Assembly (NCBI GenBank): GCA_016707205.1 | Contig: JADJHZ010000003.1 | Coordinates: forward strand, 372,001 to 436,000 | DNA: 64,000 bases | Reading direction: 5' to 3' | Source: Haliscomenobacter sp. | GTDB lineage: Bacteria > Bacteroidota > Bacteroidia > Chitinophagales > Saprospiraceae | The notes under the pieces: generated by a model | What the model saw: the letters and a program-made list of their open reading frames with translations, nothing else | What the model was told of the DNA's origin: nothing | The model's database searches: none | Part shown: positions 1 through 8,810 of the stretch, one piece after another | Layout: each line of letters opens with the position of its first letter | How positions within the stretch are numbered: position 1 is the stretch's first letter | Translations under genes and position numbers: made by a program

Positions 1-1319
1 TCCTCCTGAGCGTACCAGGTATCGAAAGCAGCATCGGCAGCAGACTGGCTTTTCCCTACATTTAACCAACGGAAGGATTCCTTTACTGCCGCTTTGTAAG
101 CCGCTTCCTTATCGCCAGCCAGCCAACCGCGCTGAATCGCTTCGGCTTGAAGGAACATCGATTCAACCGAGGTCAAAATCCATGCAGTCATATTGTATCC
201 TTTTGCCAAACCAAAAGAAGAAGCGGTTACCGGACCTGCTTCAGAACTACCTCCAATCTGAGAAACGAAGTTTCCGCCCTGATGCTTATAGGTTGTGTTG
301 TCGATTGCGCGACCATACTCATTCCCGCGATACTCAATAGGGGCTATAGTCGGGAATGGTACTGCCGCTCCAGCGGGAAGAGGCGATACTATAGGCTTGT
401 AAAAATAACCAAGGCGAGGATCTCTATCTCCCTTCAATTCGTCCATCGCGAATTTATTCGCGCGGTAGAATGTGGTTGCCTGCGTGCCGACCAAGGTAAA
501 GGCAAAGTTTGCATAAAAAGCATTCGGCTTATCGGCCGTAAAGCCGGGATTGACGGCTGCGTCTTGTCCGGAACCCAGAAAGCCCGAGCCTTGGCTGACG
601 ATCTTGGCAATCTCGGCAGTGATGTAGCTTTGGCGGTCGGCGCGCGCAGATTGGTGTATGAGCAGGCGGAGCTTCAATGTGTTGACGAACTTCATCCACA
701 AATCCACGTTTCCACCAAACATAACGTCAACCGAGTTGGTTGCAGGGGCAATGGTTCCGGCAGCTTTTAATTTTTGAAAAAGAGCCATGGCATTGTCCAG
801 TTCCTTCATCGATTCTTCATAAACAAACTTGCCGTCGTCGTATTTCGGACGAACAAATTCCAATCCCTTTAAAGCCTCCGTGTAAGGAACGTTATTGTAA
901 ATGTCAACCAGCGCAGTAAACCCATGGGCTTTCATGGTCTTGGCGATCGCTAAATAGAAATCGGTTCCGGTTTCAGCCGCTTTCCCCTCTGCGAAGTTGT
1001 AATCGTTGAGATTATCCATGATGCCGGAAAACAAGCCCGCGTTAAAATTGGAAGAAATGTTGTACGATTCCTCCTCCGTACCAGGAGCAAAGTCGCCGCC
1101 CGGGCACCAATATCCAAGCCAAAAATTTAACGTGCGAAAGCTCGTATTCGAAAACCGGGTTGCCGTATTTAACATCGCTTGAGGAAGCACCAAATCTGCA
1201 GTAATGTTCCCCTCCACCGCGGTGTTCGGGCTACTATTGATATCGAAGAAGTCCTCGTTACAGGAACTCAAGACCCCGATAAGGAGAACAGTTAATAAAA
1301 ATTTATATGATAGTTTCAT
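1..1319 (-). CDS. SusD/RagB-family outer-membrane lipoprotein (C-terminus beyond window)
   Basis: Reading leftward from an ATG at 1317-1319 the frame stays open to the window edge (439 codons), so the C-terminus is missing. The start MKLSYKFLLT is followed by a lipobox ending LSSC (C20), so it is an exported lipoprotein. Later text resembles the SusD-like_2 group: a helical TPR-type body with YNISSNFNAG, an MDNLNDYNFAEG stretch, and FGLAKGYNMTAWILTSVES near the visible end. It lies 20 nt downstream of the SusC gene on the same strand, the usual Bacteroidota pairing in which the SusD lipoprotein caps the SusC channel and captures glycan or peptide ligand. The substrate cannot be told because no hydrolase is visible next to the pair; it may lie left of the window. 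Confidence 0.92.
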   Translation of the reverse strand, partial: MKLSYKFLLTVLLIGVLSSCNEDFFDINSSPNTAVEGNITADLVLPQAMLNTATRFSNTSFRTLNFWLGYWCPGGDFAPGTEEESYNISSNFNAGLFSGIMDNLNDYNFAEGKAAETGTDFYLAIAKTMKAHGFTALVDIYNNVPYTEALKGLEFVRPKYDDGKFVYEESMKELDNAMALFQKLKAAGTIAPATNSVDVMFGGNVDLWMKFVNTLKLRLLIHQSARADRQSYITAEIAKIVSQGSGFLGSGQDAAVNPGFTADKPNAFYANFAFTLVGTQATTFYRANKFAMDELKGDRDPRLGYFYKPIVSPLPAGAAVPFPTIAPIEYRGNEYGRAIDNTTYKHQGGNFVSQIGGSSEAGPVTASSFGLAKGYNMTAWILTSVESMFLQAEAIQRGWLAGDKEAAYKAAVKESFRWLNVGKSQSAADAAFDTWYAQE

Positions 1320-1339
1320 AATTATCAGAGATTGTCGGA

Positions 1340-4300
1340 TTAGAAAGTTAAGTTAAGATTGAAGCCGTATACCCGAGTTGGAGGACTTTGGGACAAGGTC
1401 GTTAAACCTACTGCGTTACCCGTAGTGTTGGAGAATTCAGGATCGGTCCATGAGTTGGTTTTCGGGCGGAACATCAACAGGTTACGGCCAACAAGAGAGA
1501 TCGTGGCATCCTTAACAAATCGTCCAACCCCCAGGATTTTGGTGGGCACTTTGTAGCTCAACACCACTTCGCGCAGCTTCCAGAATGCAGCCGAGCTGTA
1601 ATAGTTCGTCTGAGTGTTCCTCCAGGCGGCAGTTGAAAAGAAAGCGTATTGCGCATCCCTGATAACGATATCCGTGTTTTCGATATAGGTCTGACCCCCA
1701 TCGTTGGAGTATACCGAATTCGGGAATACGAAGCGCTGGCGGCCGTTGATCGCACTGCTCGCGAGAACCCCGGGGAAGTCGGCATCTTGTCCGATCTGGT
1801 TAAAGATGTAATTTCCGCCCCGATACTCCGCAACAACGTGTAAGCCGAAGTTTTTGAACGAGAAGTCGGTATTGATCCCCACGATGTGTTGGGGGTTGGT
1901 GTTGCCAAAGATCGAGCTAACCGTGTTTGCCTGAGGAAAACCGCTCAACGGATCGACGATTACGCGCCCGTCGGAAGTCCGTTTCCAGTCTATTAATTTG
2001 TGCACAAATGCCGGGTAGCCGACGATGGCATAAGACGTGTTGCCGATACTCAACTCATCCAATCCTTCATAAATAGAAAGTACTTCGGAATTGTTGTAGG
2101 TATAGTTTGCCGAGAGCTCCCAGGAAAACCCGCTGGCCGTGCTGATCAGCGGAAGGAACTTGAGATCAAATTCCCAACCCCAGTTGTTGAACTCCGCGGC
2201 ATTGAGTAATGCCGAAGTATACCCTGTAGCGTCGGAAATATTTACTGGAATTACCTGGTCGTTGTTGTTCTGGTGGTAGTAGGCTACATCCAGGAGCACA
2301 TTGTTGTTAAACATGCCGAGTTCCGCGCCTACTTCCAGCGAATTGACGACCTCGGGACGGATCGCCGGGTTGTTGATGCTATTGTTTGCAGTAAAGCCGG
2401 GAATTGATCCGTAGGGGAATCCTCCTGCTTGAGAGAAGGTAGACTCCAAGGCATACACACCCACGTTTACGTTACCTGTTTGGGCATAGGCGCCTTTTAA
2501 CTTAAGGGAATTCAAAACCTTTCCGGCGCCCAAAGCAGGCATTATATCGGTCAGGATCAAAGAACTGCTTACGCCTGGATAGAAGTAAGACCGCTCGCTA
2601 GCGGGCAGGCGGCTATCCCAGTCATTCCGGCCGGTGAATTCAATGAACGCGAAGTTTTTGTACCCCAGCGTAAAGCTCCCGAATACCGAAGAAAGCCGGC
2701 TTTTGGTAAAATAGGATGATGCCCCAGGTTCACCGGTGCGGTTGCCCACGTTAAACAGGGTAGGTATAACCAGGTTACCCCCAGAAACAGCACTTTCTTT
2801 ATAATAGCTTTCCCGAAGAAGGTTCCCGAGCAACCCTTTCACGTTAAAGTTGCCGAAGTTATGGTCCGCCGTAGCAATCAACTCGTTGTTCAACCGGGAG
2901 GAGAAAGAGTTGCCATCCGCAACAGAGGCTTTTCGGTCTCCGCTGCTCGCAAAATAACGGTGGCTGACCGCATAGTCAGAGTAATCGATAAATCGATAGA
3001 AATTGTGGTAAAAATAAGAACTCAAGGAATATCCCAACCGGTTGGTAATGTTCAACCATTTGGTTGGCTTGAGGCCCACCACGACGTTTCCAAAGAAATC
3101 GTCGCTCCGGTTTTCGCTCCGATGGTTGTAAATCCGCTCGTAAGGGTTAAAATAGTATTCGTTGTAATAGTTGTCGTGATTTGACCAGTAATCGTTTTGG
3201 AAGTCTTTGTAGTTGGTCAGCGGAATATTGTTAGGCGTGTTTAAAACGTCCCAATACACATTAGCCCCCTCCGTAGTAACATCTCTGTTTTCCTGCGCAT
3301 AGCCAAAATTCAAGCCGGCGTTGAAGATCCCCAGCGTTTTTCCGGCATTGAGGCGAATGGTCGTCCTGTTGGCTTCGTCCATGGGCATCGTTGCTTTTAT
3401 GCCCACATTCTGAACGGAGAAAAAGAAATTGGACTTATCGTCCCCTGCATTCACGGAAACGTCGTTCTGAATGTTCGACCCAATATCCCAAAATTTGAAT
3501 TTCTCGTCTTTGAGGAACTGATATGGAATTTCTTGAATCCGGCCATCTTCCGTCTCCTCTCCAATAGGCACAATACTCCCGTCGTATTCAGGTCCATAGG
3601 ATTGGTTTTCCAGCGGGTCGTAGTTACCGACTCCGAATGAGTTAGTGGAGGAACCGGAACCAAAAAGTTTCTGGAATTCCGGCATAAAGGATACTTTCTC
3701 AAACAGGGTGGAGTTACCGATGGTAATTTGTGGCCGACTGCCAGCTCCTCCTTTCTTGGTGGACACCACGATTACCCCGTTTACGCCTTCCGGACCGTAC
3801 AGGGCAGCGGCGTTGGCGCCTTTCAGTACGTTGACGCTCGCTACGTCGTTGGGGTTGATAGAGTTGATAAAGCCAAGCGCCATCGGAGTGCCGTCTACTA
3901 CGAGCAGGGCTTGGTTATTCCCGGTCAATGAGCGAATCCCGCGCAACACGATCCGGGTATCGGAACCGATCCCGTTGTTGGTAGTGGAAACGTTCAAACC
4001 GGATACCTTGCCAACCAGACCGTTCTGTAGCTTCGTCACGCGAGCCTGGGTCAGGTCTTCTCCTTTGATCTGTGCAACGGAGAAGCCTACTTCCCGGGGC
4101 TGCTTCTGGATACCCAGGGCCGTTACAATAACTTCCTGGAGTACTTCGCCCTCTTCGAGCTGAATGTCAAAAATAGTTTGGTTTCCAACCTCAATCTCCT
4201 GAGACGTGTACCCGGTATAGCTCACGGTAATGGCCGTGGCGCCGGCAGGCAGATCGATAGAGAACGAACCATCCAAATCGGTAACCGCACCGACGGTGGT

Positions 4301-4435
4301 CCTGGTCACCAGAATACTGGCGCCGATCAGCGGCTCGCCTTTCTGGTCGGTCACTTTCCCGGTAATCGTCCTCTGAGCATTGGCGAACCCCAATGCCCCC
4401 AAGACTAGCAGGATGACTAGTGAGAGTTTTTTCAT
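1340..4435 (-). CDS. SusC/RagA-family TonB-linked outer-membrane transporter
   Basis: A 1031-residue protein with signal peptide (MKKLSLVILLVLGALGFANA), then an N-terminal CarboxypepD-reg-like domain (about residues 22-95, starting RTITGKVTDQKGEPLIGAS), then the TonB plug (about 98-225, with LQEVIVTALGI and RGIRSLTGNNQALLVVDG), then a long beta-barrel ending in the aromatic terminus RVYGFNLNLTF. The order and length are those of SusC/RagA. It imports a ligand held by the SusD partner encoded 20 nt downstream, using TonB energy. The two genes are surely one operon. No sigma/anti-sigma pair or hybrid sensor adjoins on the right side, so the regulator and substrate are unknown. Confidence 0.96.
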   Translation of the reverse strand: MKKLSLVILLVLGALGFANAQRTITGKVTDQKGEPLIGASILVTRTTVGAVTDLDGSFSIDLPAGATAITVSYTGYTSQEIEVGNQTIFDIQLEEGEVLQEVIVTALGIQKQPREVGFSVAQIKGEDLTQARVTKLQNGLVGKVSGLNVSTTNNGIGSDTRIVLRGIRSLTGNNQALLVVDGTPMALGFINSINPNDVASVNVLKGANAAALYGPEGVNGVIVVSTKKGGAGSRPQITIGNSTLFEKVSFMPEFQKLFGSGSSTNSFGVGNYDPLENQSYGPEYDGSIVPIGEETEDGRIQEIPYQFLKDEKFKFWDIGSNIQNDVSVNAGDDKSNFFFSVQNVGIKATMPMDEANRTTIRLNAGKTLGIFNAGLNFGYAQENRDVTTEGANVYWDVLNTPNNIPLTNYKDFQNDYWSNHDNYYNEYYFNPYERIYNHRSENRSDDFFGNVVVGLKPTKWLNITNRLGYSLSSYFYHNFYRFIDYSDYAVSHRYFASSGDRKASVADGNSFSSRLNNELIATADHNFGNFNVKGLLGNLLRESYYKESAVSGGNLVIPTLFNVGNRTGEPGASSYFTKSRLSSVFGSFTLGYKNFAFIEFTGRNDWDSRLPASERSYFYPGVSSSLILTDIMPALGAGKVLNSLKLKGAYAQTGNVNVGVYALESTFSQAGGFPYGSIPGFTANNSINNPAIRPEVVNSLEVGAELGMFNNNVLLDVAYYHQNNNDQVIPVNISDATGYTSALLNAAEFNNWGWEFDLKFLPLISTASGFSWELSANYTYNNSEVLSIYEGLDELSIGNTSYAIVGYPAFVHKLIDWKRTSDGRVIVDPLSGFPQANTVSSIFGNTNPQHIVGINTDFSFKNFGLHVVAEYRGGNYIFNQIGQDADFPGVLASSAINGRQRFVFPNSVYSNDGGQTYIENTDIVIRDAQYAFFSTAAWRNTQTNYYSSAAFWKLREVVLSYKVPTKILGVGRFVKDATISLVGRNLLMFRPKTNSWTDPEFSNTTGNAVGLTTLSQSPPTRVYGFNLNLTF

Positions 4436-4799
4436 AAAAACCTGTTTTTGTTTGTTAAATAGTTGTATGTGAAAGTGCTTGTCGCCTTTTTTGTGTTTTC
4501 TTCTGTGGGTTAAAAATCAGATTCCAGGGAAGCGCTATTGCCGATTTTGCCTTCAGGCAATCAAAATCCGGCCATAACCCCAGACAAAGTTATTTTTTTC
4601 TGTTACAACACCCTACTATCCGGTGTAAAGAAAAAAAAGAAGTCATGGCCTGGGAATGATTTTTGTCATTGGAACAAACATGATTTCGCTCCTGGCGCGA
4701 GTATATCACACCCGCTACACCTTACTCAACACACGCGTCTGTCCTCCGCAGCCCGGAGCCCGTGGGGAACGCCGGCGAAGAAACTTTCCCCCTTTGCCC
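4436..4799. other. Gene-free stretch upstream of susC
   Basis: This 364-bp interval separates the start of susC (minus strand) from the 3' end of pdxJ (also minus). It must hold the susC promoter. I see no clear TAnnTTTG element, no RNA gene and no convincing small ORF. The A/T-rich half next to susC (4440-4640) is the likely promoter side. Confidence 0.5.
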
Positions 4800-5513
4800 T
4801 CATCCCAACTGCCGCAAATACATCTGGATGGAATTCTTCAATCCATAATATAAGGCGTCGCAGATCAGGGCGTGGCCGATGGAGACTTCGAGCAACCCAT
4901 GGACGTGGTCCTTGTAGTAACGCAGGTTATCGAGGTTGAGGTCGTGGCCTGCGTTAATCCCGAGGCCCAGATCGTTGGCCAGCCGGGCGCAGCGGGTATG
5001 GGCTTCTACTGCCGCAGCGGGATCGGCGGAAAACTGATGGGCGTATTTCCCGGTATAGAACTCGATCCGGTCGGCCCCCACCGCTTTAGCGCCTTCCACA
5101 AAGCGCTCTTCGGGATCGAGGAACAAAGACACCCGGATGCCTTTCTCGTGCAGACGGCCGATCACGTCCGTCAGAAAAGCGGCGTGAGCGATCGTATCCC
5201 AGCCCTGGTCGGAAGTTAGGGCATCGGGGCTGTCGGGCACCAGGGTGCATTGAGCCGGCGGATGGGCCATCACCAGATCCAGGAAACCTTCGGTTGGATT
5301 GCCCTCGATATTGAATTCGGTGGTCACCAGTTCCCGCAATACCGGCACGTCGCTGTAGCGGATATGCCGCTCGTCGGGCCTGGGGTGCACGGTAATGCCC
5401 TGGGCGCCAAAAGCCTCACAGTCGCGGGCTATCTGGGCCAGGTCCGGAAGGTTGCCGCCCCGGGAATTCCGGATCAGGGCCACTTTGTTGATGTTTACGC
5501 TGAGACGAGCCAT
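4800..5513 (-). CDS. pdxJ: Pyridoxine 5'-phosphate synthase
   Basis: A 237-residue TIM-barrel enzyme that condenses 1-deoxyxylulose 5-phosphate with 3-amino-2-oxopropyl phosphate to give pyridoxine 5'-phosphate, the last ring-forming step of the DXP-dependent vitamin B6 pathway. The start MARLSVNINKVALIRNSRGG and the ITVHPRPDERHI segment are typical of PdxJ, as is GLGINAGHDLNLDNL near the end; the length matches the family. It is transcribed away from the CPBP protease gene, and the 204 bp between the two start codons is almost all repeat. No other B6 gene is next to it. Confidence 0.95.
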   Translation of the reverse strand: MARLSVNINKVALIRNSRGGNLPDLAQIARDCEAFGAQGITVHPRPDERHIRYSDVPVLRELVTTEFNIEGNPTEGFLDLVMAHPPAQCTLVPDSPDALTSDQGWDTIAHAAFLTDVIGRLHEKGIRVSLFLDPEERFVEGAKAVGADRIEFYTGKYAHQFSADPAAAVEAHTRCARLANDLGLGINAGHDLNLDNLRYYKDHVHGLLEVSIGHALICDALYYGLKNSIQMYLRQLG

Positions 5514-5717
5514 GGGAAGACGGGTTACGGAGGGCAGTTACGAAGTTACGAAGTTGCGAAGTTGCGAAGTTGCGAGGTTGCGAAGTTGCGGCCCGTTCGC
5601 CGAACCACGAGGTTCGGCACCCGCAACCTCGTACCTCGCAACTTCGCACCTCAACCTCGTAACCTCGCACTCGTAACTTCGTAACTTCGCAACCTCGTAA
5701 CTTCGCAACTTAAAAAA
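5514..5717. repeat. Inverted array of 8-nt degenerate repeats filling a divergent promoter region
   Basis: The space between the divergent starts of pdxJ and the CPBP protease is nearly all repeat. The left arm (about 5538-5590) has about six tandem copies of an octamer TTRCGARG. The right arm (about 5630-5710) carries the reverse complement, CYTCGYAA, in about ten more irregular copies. Between them is a hairpin, GCCGAACC-ACGA-GGTTCGGC (about 5598-5617). Both promoters must sit within or beside this array. Confidence 0.85.
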
Positions 5718-6632
5718 ATGGAGCGCAACCCATTGGATTCTCTTGAACCTTCCGGCCCGGATTGGAAACAGCGCCCGGGGATTATCCTGGCTCTTTTGCT
5801 GGTTGGAGTGCTTGTGGGATTGGGCGTGGGGAATACCCTGGCAGCCCTGGTTATCCTGCGATCGGGGGTGGATTTCCAGTTGTTGCTTCAGGGGCTGGAG
5901 GAAGGCGTCTCCCGGCAAGGGCGGGATGCCATGCGCCTGGCCACCTTGCTAAACCATATATGTACGTTTGCCGGGCCGGCATTGCTGGTGATGATTTGGG
6001 CCTACCGGGAGCAGTGGAAGCAAGAACTGCGCATCCACCGTTCTCCGAACGCGGGCCTGCTGGCGCTGGGCATGCTGTTTTTACTGCTCAGCTTCCCGGT
6101 GGCGCAGTACCTGTACTGGTGGAATTTAAAACTCCCGCTGCCGGAAATGCTGGCCGATATGGAACGCTCTGCCAATCAGATGGTTAAGGCGTTTCTGGTG
6201 ATGGACGACCCCTGGGAGCTGGCCTTCAACGTGCTGACGGTCGGGGTCGTGGCAGCTTTAGGGGAGGAATTGGTGTTTCGGGGCGTGGTGCAGCCCAAAT
6301 TGGGACAGTTGTTCCGGAATGAGATCGCAGCAGTCTGGTTTACGGCCCTCCTTTTCAGTACGATTCATTTTCAATTTGCCGGCTTTCTGCCGCGTATGGT
6401 CCTGGGGGCGGTGTTAGGGTATTTATTCCTTTGGACGCGCAACCTGTGGATTCCCTTTATTGCGCACTTTGCGTTCAACGCGCTCCAAATCGTCGCTCAA
6501 TATTTTTACGGAGATCTCATGGATCAATTTGATCCGGAAACCATGAAGCAGCCGCATTGGGCCACCTTTGTCCTTCCGATGGCGCTGCTTTTTCTCGTTG
6601 GAAACGAAATTCAAAAACGGAAAAATCCCTGA
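5718..6632 (+). CDS. CPBP-family intramembrane metalloprotease
   Basis: A 304-residue integral membrane protein with about eight hydrophobic segments. The C-terminal half carries the three motifs of the CPBP (CAAX protease/bacteriocin-processing) family: EELVFRG (the EExxxR motif, near 190), FSTIHFQ (FxxxH, near 215) and HFAFNAL (HxxxN, near 252), which together form the active site in the membrane. The substrate is unknown; family members act in prenyl-protein processing, peptide maturation or self-immunity. It ends 5 nt before the cdsA start, so the two are probably co-transcribed with psd downstream. Confidence 0.9.
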   Translation: MERNPLDSLEPSGPDWKQRPGIILALLLVGVLVGLGVGNTLAALVILRSGVDFQLLLQGLEEGVSRQGRDAMRLATLLNHICTFAGPALLVMIWAYREQWKQELRIHRSPNAGLLALGMLFLLLSFPVAQYLYWWNLKLPLPEMLADMERSANQMVKAFLVMDDPWELAFNVLTVGVVAALGEELVFRGVVQPKLGQLFRNEIAAVWFTALLFSTIHFQFAGFLPRMVLGAVLGYLFLWTRNLWIPFIAHFAFNALQIVAQYFYGDLMDQFDPETMKQPHWATFVLPMALLFLVGNEIQKRKNP

Positions 6633-6637
6633 CCAAT

Positions 6638-7497
6638 ATGGCCATCGACGGGCTCCGTATCCGGTTTTTTACCTCGGTTGTTTTTGTCCTGATCATGCTG
6701 GCAGGCATCATGGCCGGGAAATACACGTTCATTTTGCTTTTTGGTCTGATCTTGGCCTTTTGCCTCTGGGAGTTTTTAGCGGCGGGCGTGGAGGGGCACG
6801 ATCCAAGCCAATGGTGGCTGCGGCGGTTCGGCCTCGTATTCGGGCTGGTTCCCTATCTGGCAGCAACGGCCTTCCAATTGGGGTGGATGAATGTCCATCA
6901 ATTAGAAATGCTCGCCCTTTTATTGCTTCCCGCCCTTTTCCTGGTGTTTTTGATCGAACTTTTTCAAAACGGCCCCCACCCTTTCCGGTATATCGGGAAC
7001 GTTTTCACGGGGCTGTTGTACATCGGCATGCCCTTTGTGCTGCTCAGCCTGGCCGCATTCCAACCCGCCGGTTCGTACCGCATGGACGTGGTTCTGGGAC
7101 TGGTATTGCTGACGTGGACGAACGACACCGGGGCCTACCTGGTGGGGTCCCGGTTAGGTAAAACGCCGTTTTTTCCCCGCATTTCCCCTAAAAAAACCTG
7201 GGAGGGATTATTGGGGCGGGACTATTATGCCTGGGAATTGCTGTTGTGCTGGGGTTTGTGCTGCCGGGGGTTAAGACCGGCCATTGGCTGGTATTGTCGA
7301 TGTTGGTTTTCGTCTTCGGCTCCCTGGGTGATCTGGTGGAGTCCATGTTCAAGCGCAGCCGGCAGATCAAAGATACCGGCAACCTGCTGCCCGGCCACGG
7401 CGGCATACTCGACCGTTTCGACGGGTTTATTTTTCACCTGCCATTTACAGCGGGGTATGTGCTGTTGTGGGTGTGGGTAGGGGTCCGGGAACCTTAG
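6638..7497 (+). pseudogene. cdsA: Phosphatidate cytidylyltransferase, single-base frameshift
   Basis: The N-terminal frame starts at ATG 6638 (MAIDGLRIRFFTSVV) and encodes several membrane segments up to SPKKTWEGLLG. At about 7212-7220, in TTGGGGCGGGA, the CdsA sequence jumps to another frame and continues as GLLCLGIAVVLGFVLPG to the stop at 7495-7497. The second part carries the full CdsA signature, SMFKRSRQIKDTGNLLPGHGG followed by ILDRFD. The total is 860 nt, one short of 861, so one missing base (probably a G in the G run) explains it. CdsA makes CDP-diacylglycerol, feeding phosphatidylserine synthesis and then Psd encoded downstream. Because CdsA is normally essential and a huge poly-G tract follows at once, a sequence or assembly error is more likely than a true null. 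Confidence 0.85.
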
Positions 7498-7584
7498 TAG
7501 TTACATGGGGTTTAACGGGGGAAATGGTCAAGCCCTACCTGCTCAAAAGAAGGGTTATGAGTACCTATGACATGCCTTGGGAAT

Positions 7585-7835
<251 letters not shown>

Positions 7836-7859
7836 CACAGACCAAAAACACCCAACACC

Positions 7860-8513
7860 ATGCGCTTTCATCGCGAAGGAATCCCCACACTGGTCGTCTC
7901 CCTGCTGATTCTGGGGCTATTCAACATCATTCCCGTATTTTTTCTGCCTGCGCTGCAGCCTTGGGTGGCATTGAGTTCTCTGGTTTTGCTTGGTCTGGTG
8001 GTCCAGTTTTTCCGGAATCCGGGCCGGGCGGTTCCCCAGGCAGATGACCGCCTGGTGTACTCGCCGGCAGATGGGAAAGTGGTCGTTATAGAACAAGTGG
8101 AAGAAACGGAATACTTCCACGACCGCCGGCTGATGATCTCCGTTTTTATGTCGCCCCTGAACGTCCACGCCAACCGGGTCCCGTTTAGCGGAAAAGTGGC
8201 CTACGTCAAATACCACCCAGGCAAATACCTGGTTGCCTGGCACCCCAAATCCTCCACCGAGAACGAGCGCTGCACCGCCGTGGTGGAAGGCGCTTTCGGC
8301 CCGGTGCTCGTCCGCCAGATCGCCGGCGCCATGGCCCGGCGCATCGTCCACTACCTCAAACCCGGCGAATCCGTCCGGCAAGGCCAGGAACTGGGGTTCA
8401 TCAAATTCGGCTCCCGGGTGGATGTATTCCTGCCACCAGATGCGGAAGTCCGCGTCCAACTAGGGCAACAAGTGAAAGGGAATGTGGATGTGCTGGCGAA
8501 AATGCCTTTTTAA
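7860..8513 (+). CDS. psd: Phosphatidylserine decarboxylase proenzyme (short type)
   Basis: A 217-residue protein from ATG 7860 (MRFHREGIPTLVVS). One or two N-terminal membrane segments (about 9-50) precede the soluble decarboxylase domain. The key mark is IKFGSRVDVFLP: the G184-S185 bond is where the proenzyme cuts itself to leave a pyruvoyl group on the small subunit. SPADGKVV and MSPLNVHANRVPFSG are further family motifs. It converts phosphatidylserine to phosphatidylethanolamine, the step after CdsA and PssA; no pssA is in view. The frame is open far upstream through the poly-G tract, but homology begins at this ATG. Confidence 0.93.
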   Translation: MRFHREGIPTLVVSLLILGLFNIIPVFFLPALQPWVALSSLVLLGLVVQFFRNPGRAVPQADDRLVYSPADGKVVVIEQVEETEYFHDRRLMISVFMSPLNVHANRVPFSGKVAYVKYHPGKYLVAWHPKSSTENERCTAVVEGAFGPVLVRQIAGAMARRIVHYLKPGESVRQGQELGFIKFGSRVDVFLPPDAEVRVQLGQQVKGNVDVLAKMPF

Positions 8514-8782
8514 CGGTCGAAGATTCAACGTTCAAAGGTCAAGGTCCCCGGTGGTTCAAGTCTCCAGACTTCGACCAGCGACATGGATTGAAAATCCGGG
8601 CTACATCATGGCCATCCTTCATCCTGCAAATCACCGTTCAGACAACGCAGCAATGCCCCAACAGCAGGAAATACGCGCAATCTGAAGATTGAACGTAAGC
8701 GTAGACGGAAGTCTACGCACAACATGGGGCTACGCACAACAGTGTCCAACCTCTAACGTCTAACGTCTAACCTCTAATTTCG
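8514..8782. repeat. Intergenic degenerate repeats and small hairpins
   Basis: Between psd and the WG-repeat gene. It includes GTTCAACG/GTTCAAAG-type units near 8530, a hairpin GGATT-GAA-AATCC followed by GGGCTAC (about 8585-8605), a CAATC...GATTG hairpin (about 8678-8691), two GTAGACG/GTCTACGC arms near 8700-8720, and a run of ACCTCTAAC/GTCTAAC heptamers (8749-8780) that runs directly into the promoter of the next gene. No gene seen. Confidence 0.7.
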
Positions 8783-8790
8783 TATCTTTG
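8783..8790 (+). promoter_or_regulatory. Candidate -7 element (TATCTTTG) of the WG-repeat gene
   Basis: TATCTTTG fits the Bacteroidota TAnnTTTG -7 consensus and lies 20 nt before the ATG at 8811. No TTTG box stands 19-21 nt upstream; that place is taken by the CTCTAAC/GTCTAAC repeats. Confidence 0.5.
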
Positions 8791-8810
8791 GCATTCTTTA
8801 AAGGCCAAGC

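Noticed and set aside
147..770. Open frame of 207 codons on the plus strand
   Set aside because: It lies wholly antisense to the SusD-family gene and its product shows no family features.
4538..4939. 133-codon plus-strand ORF upstream of susC
   Set aside because: Half of it is antisense to pdxJ, and the rest is low-complexity and without homology I can see.
5514..5717. CRISPR array
   Set aside because: Units are 8 nt, contiguous and degenerate, with no spacers and no cas genes; the same holds for the other short-period arrays.
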